NCBI RefSeq assembly: GCF_013179515.1
Contig: NZ_JABMCN010000012.1
Coordinates: 1-41,111, forward strand
Length of the DNA stretch: 41,111 nt
Direction of reading: 5' to 3'
Source: Pseudomonas sp. CM27
GTDB taxonomy: Bacteria; Pseudomonadota; Gammaproteobacteria; Pseudomonadales; Pseudomonadaceae
Part shown: positions 17,708 to 25,421 of the stretch, one piece after another
Position numbering within the stretch: position 1 is the stretch's first letter
Layout: each line of letters starts with the position of its first letter
Notes under the pieces: generated by a model
What the model was told of the DNA's origin: nothing
The model's database searches: none
Seen by the model: only the letters and a program-made list of their open reading frames with translations
Translations under genes and position numbers: made by a program

Positions 17708-19548
17708 GGCGAGGGCTTCCGGCGTTCGGCCATTTGCGCGTTGGTCAGCGCGGTGGGGCTGACCTCCCACCAGGTGTCCAGGCCTTCATCATAGGTGGCT
17801 TGCACCTTGGGCAGGCCGAAGCGGTTCCACCATGCAGTGGAGCTGCCTGGGGGATAGTAGTTGGGGATCCAGTAATAATTCCATTGCAGCACCCGGTCCA
17901 GGGCACGGGCGTGGTGCAGCATGTCGGCCTGGGTATCGGCACGCACCAGGCCGTCGATCAGGCGGTCGACGGCTGGGTCCTGCAGCACCATCAGGTTGTT
18001 CGAGCCAGGGTCGTGGGCCGCCGCCGAGCCAAAGTAGTTGTACAGTTCGGCACCCGGCGACAGGGTCACCGGGTAGCCCGTGACGATCATGTCGTAGTCG
18101 CGGGCCATCAGGCGATTGACGTACTGGGCCGCGTCGACGTTGCGGATGTTCAGGGTTACGCCGATCTGTGCCAGGTTGCGCTTCCATGGCAGCAGCAGGC
18201 GCTCCAGCCCCGCCTGGCCGTTGAGGAAGGTGAACGTCAGCGGCGTGCCCTTGTTGTTCACCAGGCGATCACCTTCCGGGTGCCAGCCGGCTTGCTCAAG
18301 CAAGTCCAGCGCCTGTAGCTGCTGTTTGCGGATGATGCCTGAACCATCGGTGACCGGTGCGCTGAACACAGTGGTAAACACCTCGTCGGGCACCTGCCCG
18401 CGTAGCGGCTCGAGCAGCTTCAGCTCGCCGGCGTCCGGCAGCTGGCGGGCCGCCAGCGGGGTGTTGGAGAACACGCTCTGCTGGCGGATATACAGGTTGC
18501 GCATCATCTGCCGGTTGCTCCACTCGTAGTCCCACAGCAGGCCCAGCGCCTGGCGCACGCGGCGGTCCTTGAACTGCGGCTGGTCGAGGTTGAACACGAA
18601 GCCCTGGGCCACCTGCGGCTTGGCCGGGCCCAGGTGGGCACGCTGCAGCCGGCCATCATCCAGCTGGGCCCCGTTGTAACCTGAGGTGTAGGCAGTGGCA
18701 GAAAACTCGCGGTTGTAGTCGTAACCGCCGCCTTTCAGCACCTGGCGCGCGACTTCGGTGTCGCCGAAGTACTCGATGCGCAGCTTGTCGAAATTGTAGC
18801 GGCCGCGGCTGGTGGACAGGTCGCGCGCCCACCAGGCCGGGTCGCGTTCGAAGGTGATGCTGCGGCCGTTGTCGATCCGCCCGATGCGGTACGGCCCGCT
18901 GCCGACGGGTTTGTCGAAGCCGGCACCGTTGGCGAAATCGCGCTGCTGCCAGTCGTGTTCGGGCAGCACCGGCAGGCTGGCGAGGTCCAGCGCCAGGGTG
19001 CGACCGTGGTCGGGCTTGAAGTCGAAACGCACGCTGCGCGGGCCTTCCACAGTAACGCCGGTAACGTCGGCGAACTGGGTGCGGTATTTGAGGCTGCCCT
19101 TGCTCATCAGCAAGTCGAAGGTGAAGCGCACGTCTTCGGCCCGCACCGGCTTGCCATCGGCGAAGGTGGCCCGCGGGTCGATTTCAAAACGCAGCCAGGC
19201 GTCATCCGGGCCGCGCTCCATGCGCCGGGCGATCAGGCCGTAAACGGTATAGGGTTCATCGAACGAGCGCACGGCCAGCGGGGCATAGAGCAGGCCGTCG
19301 ACTTCGCTGACGCCGATACCTTTGTCGATGTACGGCAGAATGTGGTCGAACTGGCCGATTTCGATGGCCGAGCGGCGTAGGATGCCGCCTTTGGGGGCGT
19401 TGGGGTTTACGTAGTCGAAGTGCTGGAAGCTGCTGGTGTAGCGGGGGGCTTCGCCGTAGACGGTGAGGGCGTGGCTGGGTGCAGCCTGGCTATGGAACGA
19501 AAAACAAAGCAGGAACAGGTAGCACAGGACCTGTGGGAGCGGGTTCAC
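17704..19548 (-). CDS. yejA: peptide ABC transporter substrate-binding protein YejA
   Basis: Periplasmic solute-binding protein of family 5, about 614 residues from a GTG at 19548. The YejA signature [15 protein letters not shown] lies near the mature N-terminus, and [19 protein letters not shown] and [18 protein letters not shown] come later. The start is uncertain: a REP inverted pair (19531-19620) covers the 5' end. The GTG lies inside the REP and gives a signal peptide [21 protein letters not shown] with no basic n-region. An ATG at 19626 would add 26 residues translated from REP DNA. The original start may have been displaced. It heads the yejABE operon. Confidence 0.88.
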   Translation of the reverse strand: MNPLPQVLCYLFLLCFSFHSQAAPSHALTVYGEAPRYTSSFQHFDYVNPNAPKGGILRRSAIEIGQFDHILPYIDKGIGVSEVDGLLYAPLAVRSFDEPYTVYGLIARRMERGPDDAWLRFEIDPRATFADGKPVRAEDVRFTFDLLMSKGSLKYRTQFADVTGVTVEGPRSVRFDFKPDHGRTLALDLASLPVLPEHDWQQRDFANGAGFDKPVGSGPYRIGRIDNGRSITFERDPAWWARDLSTSRGRYNFDKLRIEYFGDTEVARQVLKGGGYDYNREFSATAYTSGYNGAQLDDGRLQRAHLGPAKPQVAQGFVFNLDQPQFKDRRVRQALGLLWDYEWSNRQMMRNLYIRQQSVFSNTPLAARQLPDAGELKLLEPLRGQVPDEVFTTVFSAPVTDGSGIIRKQQLQALDLLEQAGWHPEGDRLVNNKGTPLTFTFLNGQAGLERLLLPWKRNLAQIGVTLNIRNVDAAQYVNRLMARDYDMIVTGYPVTLSPGAELYNYFGSAAAHDPGSNNLMVLQDPAVDRLIDGLVRADTQADMLHHARALDRVLQWNYYWIPNYYPPGSSTAWWNRFGLPKVQATYDEGLDTWWEVSPTALTNAQMAERRKPSP

Positions 19549-19620
19549 CCGCGAAAGCGCCAGATCAGGCAACGACGTTGCGTGAACGGACGCATTCGCG
19601 GGTGAACCCGCTCCCACAGG
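19531..19620. repeat. REP inverted pair (BIME) across the yejA start
   Basis: Two REP copies in opposite orientation, 19531-19560 (ctgtgggagcgggttcaccc and onward) and 19592-19620, separated by 31 nt. This is the P. putida-type REP found in intergenic DNA. Here it covers the signal-peptide start of yejA and separates it from ppiC upstream. Confidence 0.9.
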
Positions 19621-19643
19621 GGACATGAGCCGCTTCTGGCTAC

Positions 19644-19925
19644 TTAGTCCTGGCGGCTGGTCACTTCCAGCAGGTGGTAGCCGAACTGGGTCTTCACCGG
19701 GCCTTGCACGGTGTTGACCGGGGCGCTGAAGACCACGGTGTCGAACTCCTTGACCATCTGGCCTGGGCCGAACGAACCCAGGTCACCGCCCTGGCGGCTG
19801 GACGGGCAGGTGGAATTGGCTTTGGCGATTTCAGCGAAATCGGCACCCGCTTCGATCTGGGCTTTGAGTTCGTTGCACTTGTCTTCGCTGGCAACGAGGA
19901 TGTGGCGGGCGGTTGCACGGGCCAT
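19644..19925 (-). CDS. ppiC: PpiC-type parvulin peptidyl-prolyl isomerase
   Basis: Second single-domain cytoplasmic parvulin in the window, 93 residues. Motifs are ATARHILVASEDKCNELKAQ, CPSSRQGGDLGSFGPGQMV, FDTVVFSAPVNTVQGPVKTQ and FGYHLLEV. It shares the family core with the copy at 13890-14165 but differs at many positions, so this is an old paralogue and not a recent duplication. AAGGAG lies 8 nt before the ATG at 19925. It lies 79 nt downstream of the DAHP synthase gene on the same strand. No signal peptide. Confidence 0.94.
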   Translation of the reverse strand: MARATARHILVASEDKCNELKAQIEAGADFAEIAKANSTCPSSRQGGDLGSFGPGQMVKEFDTVVFSAPVNTVQGPVKTQFGYHLLEVTSRQD

Positions 19926-20004
19926 GGGGACTGCTCCTTGGGGTAAAAAAGCCAAGCCTAGCGCACTTGTCCGGGGTATGTCTCGCCAGGCTTGCAACCT
20001 TTGT

Positions 20005-21066
20005 TTACAGTTTTTGTGCTGCCTCGCGCAACAGGGTTTCGGTGGAGGCCCAGCCCAGGCAACCGTCGGTGATCGACACGCCATATTTCAGCGCGCCCTT
20101 GCCCAGCGCCTGGCAGCCATCGAACAGGTGCCCCTCGATCATCACACCGACCAGCGAACGGTCACCGGCCAGGCGCTGCGCCAGCACATCGTTGAACACG
20201 GCTGGCTGGCGCGCCGGGTCCTTGGCGCTGTTGGCATGGCTGCAATCGACCATGATCCGCGGCTGCAGGCCGGCCTTGGCCAGTGCCTGGCGGGCCATGG
20301 CGATGCTGTCGGCATCGTAGTTCGGGCCCTTGTGGCCCCCGCGCAGCACCAAATGGGTGTCCGGGTTGCCCAGGGTCTCGATGATTGCCGGATGGCCCTG
20401 CACATCCATGCCGAAGTGGCGGTGTGGATGGGCGGCGCTGCGCATGGCATCGCTGGCGATGGCGATGCCGCCGTCGGTACCGTTCTTGAAGCCGACCGGC
20501 AGTTCCAGGCCACTGACCATTTCGCGGTGAATTTGCGATTCGGTGGTACGCGCACCAATTGCGGCCCAGGCCAGCAGGTCATCGAAGTAACCGGCGGCCA
20601 TCGGTTGCAGCAGCTCGGTAGCGACCGGCAGACCGCGCTCGATCATGTTCAGCATCAGCCCGCGGGACAGGGCGATGCCGGCGTGCATGTCGTCGCTGCC
20701 ATCCAGGTGCGGGTCGTAGGCCAGGCCTTTCCAGCCCACCGTGGTGCGCGGCTTTTCGACGTAGGCGCGCATCACCAACAGCAGCTTGTCGTCGACTTCA
20801 CGGCTGAGGGCGGCCAGGCGATCGGCGTATTCCAGGGCCGAGCGCGGGTCGTGGATCGAGCAGGGGCCGACGATCACCAGCAGGCGCTCATCGCGGCCTT
20901 CGAGGATGTCGCGGATGGCCTGGCGATGGGCATGGACTTGCTGGGTGAGCTCGCTGGACAGCGGCATCTGCTGCTTGAGCAGGTGCGGGCTGGGCAGGCG
21001 CAGGCTGACAGTGCTGTTGGCGGCTTGTGGCTGGGTCAGGGGCAGGGCGAGGCTGGAGGCTTGCAT
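20005..21066 (-). CDS. aroF: 3-deoxy-7-phosphoheptulonate synthase, class I
   Basis: DAHP synthase of 353 residues that condenses phosphoenolpyruvate and erythrose 4-phosphate, the first step of the shikimate pathway to Phe, Tyr and Trp. Class I alpha motifs are complete: GPCSIHDP from residue 67, RAYVEKPRTTVGWKG ending near 114, GFKNGTDGG near 192-200, LRGGHKGPNY, and VDCSHANSAKDP with the metal-binding Cys and His region. The type of feedback inhibition cannot be fixed by eye. The upstream leader ORFs are rich in Tyr, which points to tyrosine-linked control of expression. AGGGA precedes the ATG at a usual distance. The gene symbol follows the Tyr inference. Confidence 0.92.
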   Translation of the reverse strand: MQASSLALPLTQPQAANSTVSLRLPSPHLLKQQMPLSSELTQQVHAHRQAIRDILEGRDERLLVIVGPCSIHDPRSALEYADRLAALSREVDDKLLLVMRAYVEKPRTTVGWKGLAYDPHLDGSDDMHAGIALSRGLMLNMIERGLPVATELLQPMAAGYFDDLLAWAAIGARTTESQIHREMVSGLELPVGFKNGTDGGIAIASDAMRSAAHPHRHFGMDVQGHPAIIETLGNPDTHLVLRGGHKGPNYDADSIAMARQALAKAGLQPRIMVDCSHANSAKDPARQPAVFNDVLAQRLAGDRSLVGVMIEGHLFDGCQALGKGALKYGVSITDGCLGWASTETLLREAAQKL

Positions 21067-21114
21067 GGCGTTTTTCCCTGGGCGGACGGCGGGTTCTGGC
21101 CCGCGCTGTCGGCC

Positions 21115-21264
21115 CTATCGAGGTGTTCGACAAATCGTTGAATGCGGATTGACTGCTGCGTTGCCACCTGTGGAATTCCGAACGGAGGCGGCAGGCTGGC
21201 CCGAACGGGATTGGCTAAATCGCCAGGCGGAGGTGCTTGCGTAGTAATAAGTGGCGTAGTTCAT
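21115..21264 (-). CDS. tyrosine-rich leader ORF upstream of the DAHP synthase gene
   Basis: A 49-codon ORF beginning MNYATYYYASTSAWRF, with four Tyr codons in the first eight and Trp and Phe shortly after. GAGGA lies 7 nt before its ATG at 21264, so it should be translated. It ends 48 nt before the DAHP synthase ATG, and the gap can form a short gcggg/cccgc hairpin without a T run. The composition is that of an amino-acid-sensing leader peptide, where ribosome stalling at Tyr codons changes downstream RNA structure. The rest of the peptide (rich in S, G, N and R) shows no known domain. I infer a regulatory role. Confidence 0.6.
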   Translation of the reverse strand: MNYATYYYASTSAWRFSQSRSGQPAASVRNSTGGNAAVNPHSTICRTPR

Positions 21265-21304
21265 GAATCTGTCCTCAATCTGAATCGGTAATGTGCAAAG
21301 GCCT

Positions 21305-21343
21305 GAAAAGCAAAACCCCCGGTCGGGGAGCCGACCGGGGGTT
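21305..21343 (-). terminator. intrinsic terminator in the DAHP synthase leader region
   Basis: On the minus strand a perfect 13-bp GC-rich stem (21331-21343 with 21314-21326) with a 4-nt loop is followed by TT, G and CTTTTC. It lies between the two leader ORFs and upstream of the DAHP synthase gene, the position of an attenuator. It could also simply end a short transcript of the first leader. Confidence 0.82.
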
Positions 21344-21377
21344 GAGTATTCTCATGTTCGGCGGCCCCTCGAAGGTG

Positions 21378-21400
21378 GGCGCCGTGTGGGTATCGGCGCC
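21378..21400 (-). promoter_or_regulatory. hairpin at the stop codon of the first leader ORF
   Basis: A perfect 7-bp stem (cggcgcc at 21394-21400 with ggcgccg at 21378-21384, 9-nt loop) starts at the last base of the leader stop codon. In attenuators a hairpin here can pause RNA polymerase or exclude an antiterminator. The segment 21362-21368 could instead pair with 21325-21333 inside the terminator, with a 2-nt bulge. This alternative pairing was judged by eye only. Confidence 0.5.
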
Positions 21401-21519
21401 TAGTGGCTAAACCAATACCCAAAGTAATAGCTGGCAGGTGCCACGCAGCCGGCAACGGCCAGCACAGGGCGCAGGCTGCGACCGGTGTGGTTGGCGTGGT
21501 TGCGGGTGTGTTTCGGCAT
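21400..21519 (-). CDS. aromatic-ended 39-residue leader ORF
   Basis: Small ORF starting MPKHTRNHANHTGR, with GGAGAG 4 nt before the ATG. It ends in SYYFGYWFSH directly before the stop, so six of its last ten codons are aromatic (Tyr, Phe or Trp). A hairpin begins at the stop codon and a strong terminator follows 57 nt later. This is the layout of a leader peptide controlling transcription attenuation of the DAHP synthase gene downstream. An alternative is a small membrane peptide, because a hydrophobic stretch (VLAVAGCVAPA) precedes the aromatic tail. Confidence 0.6.
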   Translation of the reverse strand: MPKHTRNHANHTGRSLRPVLAVAGCVAPASYYFGYWFSH

Positions 21520-21594
21520 GTTGCTCTCCAGTGAATGAGCCCGAGCTTACTTCAGTTCGGCCGGGGCATTCAATGGATAAATGCTATGGTGGCG

Positions 21595-21623
21595 ATCATT
21601 TGTTTTTGTACTGAATGGTTCAA
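21595..21623 (-). promoter_or_regulatory. possible sigma-70 promoter of the DAHP synthase leader
   Basis: On the minus strand TTGAAC (21623-21618) and AATGAT (21600-21595) are 17 bp apart, each matching four of six consensus bases. It would start transcription about 70 nt before the first leader ORF. The match is weak and overlaps the stop codon of the PEBP-like gene. Confidence 0.3.
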
Positions 21624-22171
21624 TGGCCGTAACGCCCAACCAGGCTTTGAGCCCCCAGCGCATGGCCTTGCAACAACTGCAGCAGGCCGCTGCGGTCCAG
21701 GCCTTCGGGCAGCGTGCCTATTGGTAGATCAGTAGCGATCAGGGTCAGTGCGTAATGGTGCGGGTTGTCGCCGGCGGGAGGGCAAGGACCTCGGTAGCTG
21801 AGCGTGCCGCGCGAGTTGCGGCCCACCGTGACGTGCTGCCCGGTCAGCGCGGCAGCGCCTTCCTTCAGGCCATCCTGGGCGGGGTCGATGTTGTAGGCGA
21901 TCCAGTGAACCACGCCAATGCCTTTGCCGCCGTCCGGGTCGAACATGATCAGCGCCAGCGACTGGGTACCTTCGGGCAGGTTTGCCCAGCTGAGTTGCGG
22001 GGTGACTTGTTCGCCAGCGCCGCAGGCCGGGTCTGGCCCGACCTGCTGCAAGGCAATCACGCCCCCATCGGTGAACGAAGCAGAGCTGATCGACAGGGCG
22101 CCCTGGTTATTACCGGTTGCCATGGCGCTGCAAGGTATGAGGGCAGCAAGCAGCCAGGGTTTGAGGTTCAT
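21620..22171 (-). CDS. YbhB/YbcL (PEBP/RKIP-like) secreted protein
   Basis: Protein of 183 residues in the phosphatidylethanolamine-binding protein family. A signal peptide (MNLKPWLLAALIPCSAMA) makes this the periplasmic YbcL-like form. Family motifs are TPQLSWANLPEGTQSLALIM, FDPDGGKGIGVVHWIAYNID, and YRGPCPPAGDNPHHYALTLI, which holds the anion-binding pocket. Bacterial members have no settled function. AAGGA lies 6 nt before the ATG. It stands just upstream of the aromatic leader region on the same strand. Confidence 0.92.
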   Translation of the reverse strand: MNLKPWLLAALIPCSAMATGNNQGALSISSASFTDGGVIALQQVGPDPACGAGEQVTPQLSWANLPEGTQSLALIMFDPDGGKGIGVVHWIAYNIDPAQDGLKEGAAALTGQHVTVGRNSRGTLSYRGPCPPAGDNPHHYALTLIATDLPIGTLPEGLDRSGLLQLLQGHALGAQSLVGRYGH

Positions 22172-22219
22172 GGCGAGTCCTTGGCAGGGCGATGGGGCGC
22201 AGTGTAGTCCAGGCCAGCC

Positions 22220-22528
22220 TCAGCGGCTGTCCTGGTCTTCGGCAGTGCCACCGCTGTACCCGGCACCGGAGCCTGTGGCTTCACCGGTGCTGTTGGAGCC
22301 GCCACTGGCGCCGTCGGCGGCATCGGTGTTGCTGCCGGTGTCGCTGCTGTCATTGCTCTTGCCGCTGCCAGGGCTGTTGACGCTGCTGTCTTCACCGGCC
22401 GTCTTGCCGCCGGACTGGTCAGTTTGCGGGCGGCTGTCGGTGTTGGTGTCGGTGGCGGCGAAGCTGGTGCCAGTGATGGAGGCCAGGCCCAGGGCCAGGC
22501 ACAGGGAGAGCGGGCGAATGCGGATCAT
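22220..22528 (-). CDS. secreted Ser/Gly/Asp-rich low-complexity protein
   Basis: Precursor of 102 residues. A clear signal peptide (IRPLSLCLALGLASITGTSFA) is followed by a mature region of about 77 residues made almost only of S, G, T, D, N, A and E, and predicted by eye to be disordered and acidic. There are no cysteines in the mature part, no lipobox and no known domain. AAGGAG lies 7 nt before the ATG at 22528. It is 48 nt upstream of the PEBP-like gene and probably co-transcribed with it. I do not recognise a function. Confidence 0.7.
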   Translation of the reverse strand: MIRIRPLSLCLALGLASITGTSFAATDTNTDSRPQTDQSGGKTAGEDSSVNSPGSGKSNDSSDTGSNTDAADGASGGSNSTGEATGSGAGYSGGTAEDQDSR

Positions 22529-22639
22529 GGCGTGTCTCCTTTGCGGATGATCTGTCATTCGTTGGGCTGGGGACGGGGGCAGTGGTGCCTTCCGGGCGAC
22601 GAGTGGTAAATGCAGGGGCTGCGCTGCAGCCCCTTGGCT

Positions 22640-23935
22640 TCACTCGGTTTCGCTACGCGGTGCGTGCACAGGCTCGGAGGCTTCCAGCGGCGGGTGTTCC
22701 TGGGCCGCATGCATCAGGTCCTCGGTGACCCGCAACTCGGCGCCAGTCGGCGAGAAGGTAGTCGAAGCGGTGAACGGTGCAGGGTGCTCAGCCGCCGGGC
22801 GCTTGCCGCGGCGCCACATGAAGAAGCACACCATGGCCAGGTTGACCACGGCAAACGCCCAGAACAGCCCGGCCTCGCCAAATTCGGTCATCACCGGCGA
22901 AATTGCCATTGGCGCCATGGCCGAGCCCAGCGAGTTGATCAGCAGCAAGCCCTGGATCATCGGCACCAGCGCATCGGAGGGCGCGCGGTCGGCCGCATGG
23001 CTGACGGCCACCGGGTACAGGGTGAATACAGCGCCACCCAGCAGGAACAGCATGGCCGGCAGCACGATCGAGTCCGACGGCAGGAATACCGTCACCAGCG
23101 ACAGCACGACGCACAACCCGGCAAGGGCGAGCAGCACGTCCAGGCGGTCCTTGCGGTCCGACCAGCGCCCGACCGGGTATTGCAGCAGCATGGCGCCGAG
23201 GATCACCCAGGCCATCATGTTGCCCACTTCACCGACATCCAGGCCGATGCGCTGCAAGTACAGCGGCAGCAGGGCATAGATGCCGGCAATGGCCACACCC
23301 GAGCCAAAGCAACCGACCAGCCCCGAGGGCGCCACACCCAGCAATTGGCGGGGCTTGAGCGGTTCGACCTGGTCCAGCAGCGGCGACACCCGCGGCAGGA
23401 TCACGATCGGCAGCACCGACAAGGCGGCGAGCACGCCAGCCAGCATGAACGGTGCGGTGTCACCCAGATGGGTGATTTCGCCCAGGCCGGCCTGCGCGAT
23501 CACCCCGGCGCCGTAGAAGGCGATCATGTACAGCGCCAGCAGGCGGCCGCGGATCTTCGCGTCACCGGCCAGCAACAGCCAGCTTTCGATGACCAGGAAT
23601 ACGCCGACCGCAGCCCAGCCGTTGATCAGGCGCAGCACCGACCACCAGGTGACGTCATAGAACAGCCCCTGCAGCAGGATGGTCACGGCAATCAGCGATG
23701 CAAAGCTTGTGTAGGCGCGGATATGGCCGATGCGCAGGATCAGTCGGTCGTTGAAGATAGCGCCCAGGGTCAGGCCGATGAAGTAGGTCGACGAGACGAT
23801 ACCGATGGTGGTGGCCGATTCACCGGCAGCGCCCAGGCGCAGGGTGGTCAGCGAAGACATGAAGCCGTTGCCCAGGGCAATGATGAACAGCCCGAGCAGG
23901 GGCGCCAGCGCCATGGCCAGCAAACGCGGAGACAT
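22640..23935 (-). CDS. MFS transporter, YcaD-like
   Basis: Major facilitator protein of 431 residues with about 12 hydrophobic segments. The loop 2-3 motif is GAIFNDRLILRIGHIRAYTS, close to the MFS signature G-x-x-x-D-R-x-G-R; the second half has its copy as YPVGRWSDRKDRLDVL. YFIGLTLGAIFNDR and LRLINGWAAVGVFLVIESWL resemble the YcaD group. A hydrophilic tail of about 50 residues follows the last helix. The ATG at 23935 is chosen since it starts the first helix after a few residues; AGAGGT lies just upstream. Substrate unknown. Confidence 0.88.
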   Translation of the reverse strand: MSPRLLAMALAPLLGLFIIALGNGFMSSLTTLRLGAAGESATTIGIVSSTYFIGLTLGAIFNDRLILRIGHIRAYTSFASLIAVTILLQGLFYDVTWWSVLRLINGWAAVGVFLVIESWLLLAGDAKIRGRLLALYMIAFYGAGVIAQAGLGEITHLGDTAPFMLAGVLAALSVLPIVILPRVSPLLDQVEPLKPRQLLGVAPSGLVGCFGSGVAIAGIYALLPLYLQRIGLDVGEVGNMMAWVILGAMLLQYPVGRWSDRKDRLDVLLALAGLCVVLSLVTVFLPSDSIVLPAMLFLLGGAVFTLYPVAVSHAADRAPSDALVPMIQGLLLINSLGSAMAPMAISPVMTEFGEAGLFWAFAVVNLAMVCFFMWRRGKRPAAEHPAPFTASTTFSPTGAELRVTEDLMHAAQEHPPLEASEPVHAPRSETE

Positions 23936-24250
23936 ACGTACCTCTAGTTGGATGAGCGGGATGAGCGCCTTTTCGGACGCGCACACCGGCTCGACCCGGC
24001 AGGGGCGAGGGGGTTGCACGGATGCGACCTGGGCAAGACTCAACCGCTGGGCCTATGGGAATTGGGCCGGGCGGGGAGGGTTGAGCCTATTTCACATGTA
24101 CGGGCATGTGTTCAGGCACGGACTCTGTCATTGCTGCGGGTTGCCACCGTTCAAGGCGACGGGCGAAAAGGAAGCGCGATTCTACGGGCTTGGAAGGTTT
24201 TGCCCAAGGGGCAACAGCGTGCGACGAGACGCCGCAGTCCAAGGGCGACA

Positions 24251-24277
24251 TGAAAGTGTCTTGGGCAGACATTTTCA
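24251..24277. promoter_or_regulatory. 27-bp palindromic candidate operator
   Basis: TGAAAGTGTC and GACATTTTCA are separated by 7 nt and match as reverse complements at 9 of 10 positions. There is no T run to suggest a terminator. It looks like a binding site for a dimeric regulator, placed between two divergent transporter genes. The regulator is unknown. Confidence 0.45.
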
Positions 24278-24300
24278 ATGACTGCCCTGGATTTTGGTAG

Positions 24301-24387
24301 GTGCAGCCTTGCGCTGCGAAAGGGCCGGTAAGCTTTGAGTTTGTTTGTGGCTGAAATGGCCTCTTCGCAGCACAAGGCTGCCCCTGC
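24301..24387. repeat. REP-like inverted pair, second sequence type
   Basis: gtgcagccttgcgctgcgaa (24301 on, 26 nt) and a reverse-complement copy at 24358-24387 are separated by 31 nt. The core cagccttg..ctgcgaa differs from the REPs at 19531 and 32480, so this is another REP family or a diverged one. It lies 71 nt before the AEC carrier start. Confidence 0.75.
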
Positions 24388-24458
24388 AAGAGACGGGGTC
24401 GCCTGGGCAAATGCGCAGACTGCTGCATAATGCTGCATCCACACCAAGGAAGGCCTCC

Positions 24459-25334
24459 ATGTTCGCGTCGCTGTTCGCAGTCCTGGCCCCGGTTTTCATC
24501 GTCGCCGCTGTTGGCTTCGCCTGGGCCCGCAAGGGCCTGGACTACCCCACCGACTTCATCGCCCGGGTGGTGATGACCATCGGCACCCCGTCGCTGGTGC
24601 TGTCCACCCTCAGCCGCACCGAGCTGAACACGAATGCCTTTACCAGCATGGCCGTCGCCTGTTTGCTGTGCACCCTGGGCATGGCCTTGGCTGCGTTGCT
24701 GGTGTGCCGCGCTTCTGGCATGCATTGGCGGGTACTGCTGCCGGCGTTCATGTTCCCCAACACCGGCAACATGGGCCTGCCGATCAGCCTGTACGCCTTC
24801 GGTGAACACGGCTTGGCACTGGCCGTGGCGTTTTTCCTCACCCTGTCGATCGTGCAGTTCACGATCGGCATGGCCATCTCCGGCACGGCGGCTTCGCTCA
24901 AGGCGCTGCTGCGCAACCCGATCGTCATCAGCCTGGCGGGCGCCATGCCCATCATCTTTCTCGATTTCGAACTGCCGCGCTGGCTGGCCAACACCGCAGA
25001 CCTGCTGGGCGGCATGACCATCCCGCTGATGCTGTTGACCCTGGGGGTATCGCTGGCCAGCATTCGCCTGCGTCACGTAGGCAGCGGCCTGTTGCTCGGC
25101 GGTTTGCGCATTGGCCTGGGGGCTGCGATGGGTTGGGCAGTGGGGGCAGCGCTGGGCATGGACAACCTTGAGCGAGCAGTGCTGGTGGTGCAGTCGGCAA
25201 TGCCGGTGGCGGTGTTCAACTACCTGATGGCGGTGCGAGCCAACCGCGAGCCGGAGCAGGTGGCGAACCTGGTGATGTGCTCGACGGTGCTGTCATTTGC
25301 CTGGTTGCCCGTGGTGCTGGCCTGGTGGATGTAA
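24459..25334 (+). CDS. AEC-family (auxin efflux carrier-like) transporter
   Basis: Inner-membrane carrier of 291 residues with about ten hydrophobic segments, as in the bacterial AEC family, whose members move organic acids such as malate or malonate. The conserved FPNTGNMGLPISLYAFGEHG segment in the first half and the GGMTIPLMLLTLGVSLA segment in the second match the family. AAGGAAG lies 6 nt before the ATG at 24459. It stands alone on the plus strand after a long regulatory region and is followed by a REP-like element. Substrate unknown. Confidence 0.9.
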   Translation: MFASLFAVLAPVFIVAAVGFAWARKGLDYPTDFIARVVMTIGTPSLVLSTLSRTELNTNAFTSMAVACLLCTLGMALAALLVCRASGMHWRVLLPAFMFPNTGNMGLPISLYAFGEHGLALAVAFFLTLSIVQFTIGMAISGTAASLKALLRNPIVISLAGAMPIIFLDFELPRWLANTADLLGGMTIPLMLLTLGVSLASIRLRHVGSGLLLGGLRIGLGAAMGWAVGAALGMDNLERAVLVVQSAMPVAVFNYLMAVRANREPEQVANLVMCSTVLSFAWLPVVLAWWM

Positions 25335-25378
25335 GCCTGTTCTGGCCTAAGCACAGCCCCAGAAAACTCTACAGTACC

Positions 25379-25411
25379 GGTGGGAGCGGGTTCCCCCGTG
25401 AAGCGGCCGGT
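25379..25411. repeat. single diverged REP
   Basis: ggtgggagcgggttcccccg and the following gtgaagcggccgg match the reverse complement of the P. putida REP at roughly 28 of 34 positions. It lies between two convergent genes, a usual REP position. Confidence 0.7.
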
Positions 25412-25421
25412 AGCCACACCA

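Larger units (their letters stand above)
23936..24458. other. 523-nt gene-free divergent intergenic region
   Basis: Lies between the divergent MFS and AEC carrier genes and must hold both promoters. No ORF with a plausible start and family resemblance is seen. It contains a 27-bp palindrome at 24251-24277 and a REP-like inverted pair at 24301-24387, annotated separately. The segment 23936-24250 shows no recognisable element. Confidence 0.6.

Noticed and set aside
22610..23947. 445-codon open frame on the plus strand opposite the MFS gene
   Set aside because: The translation is Gln/Arg/His-rich without domains. The minus strand encodes an obvious 12-helix transporter.
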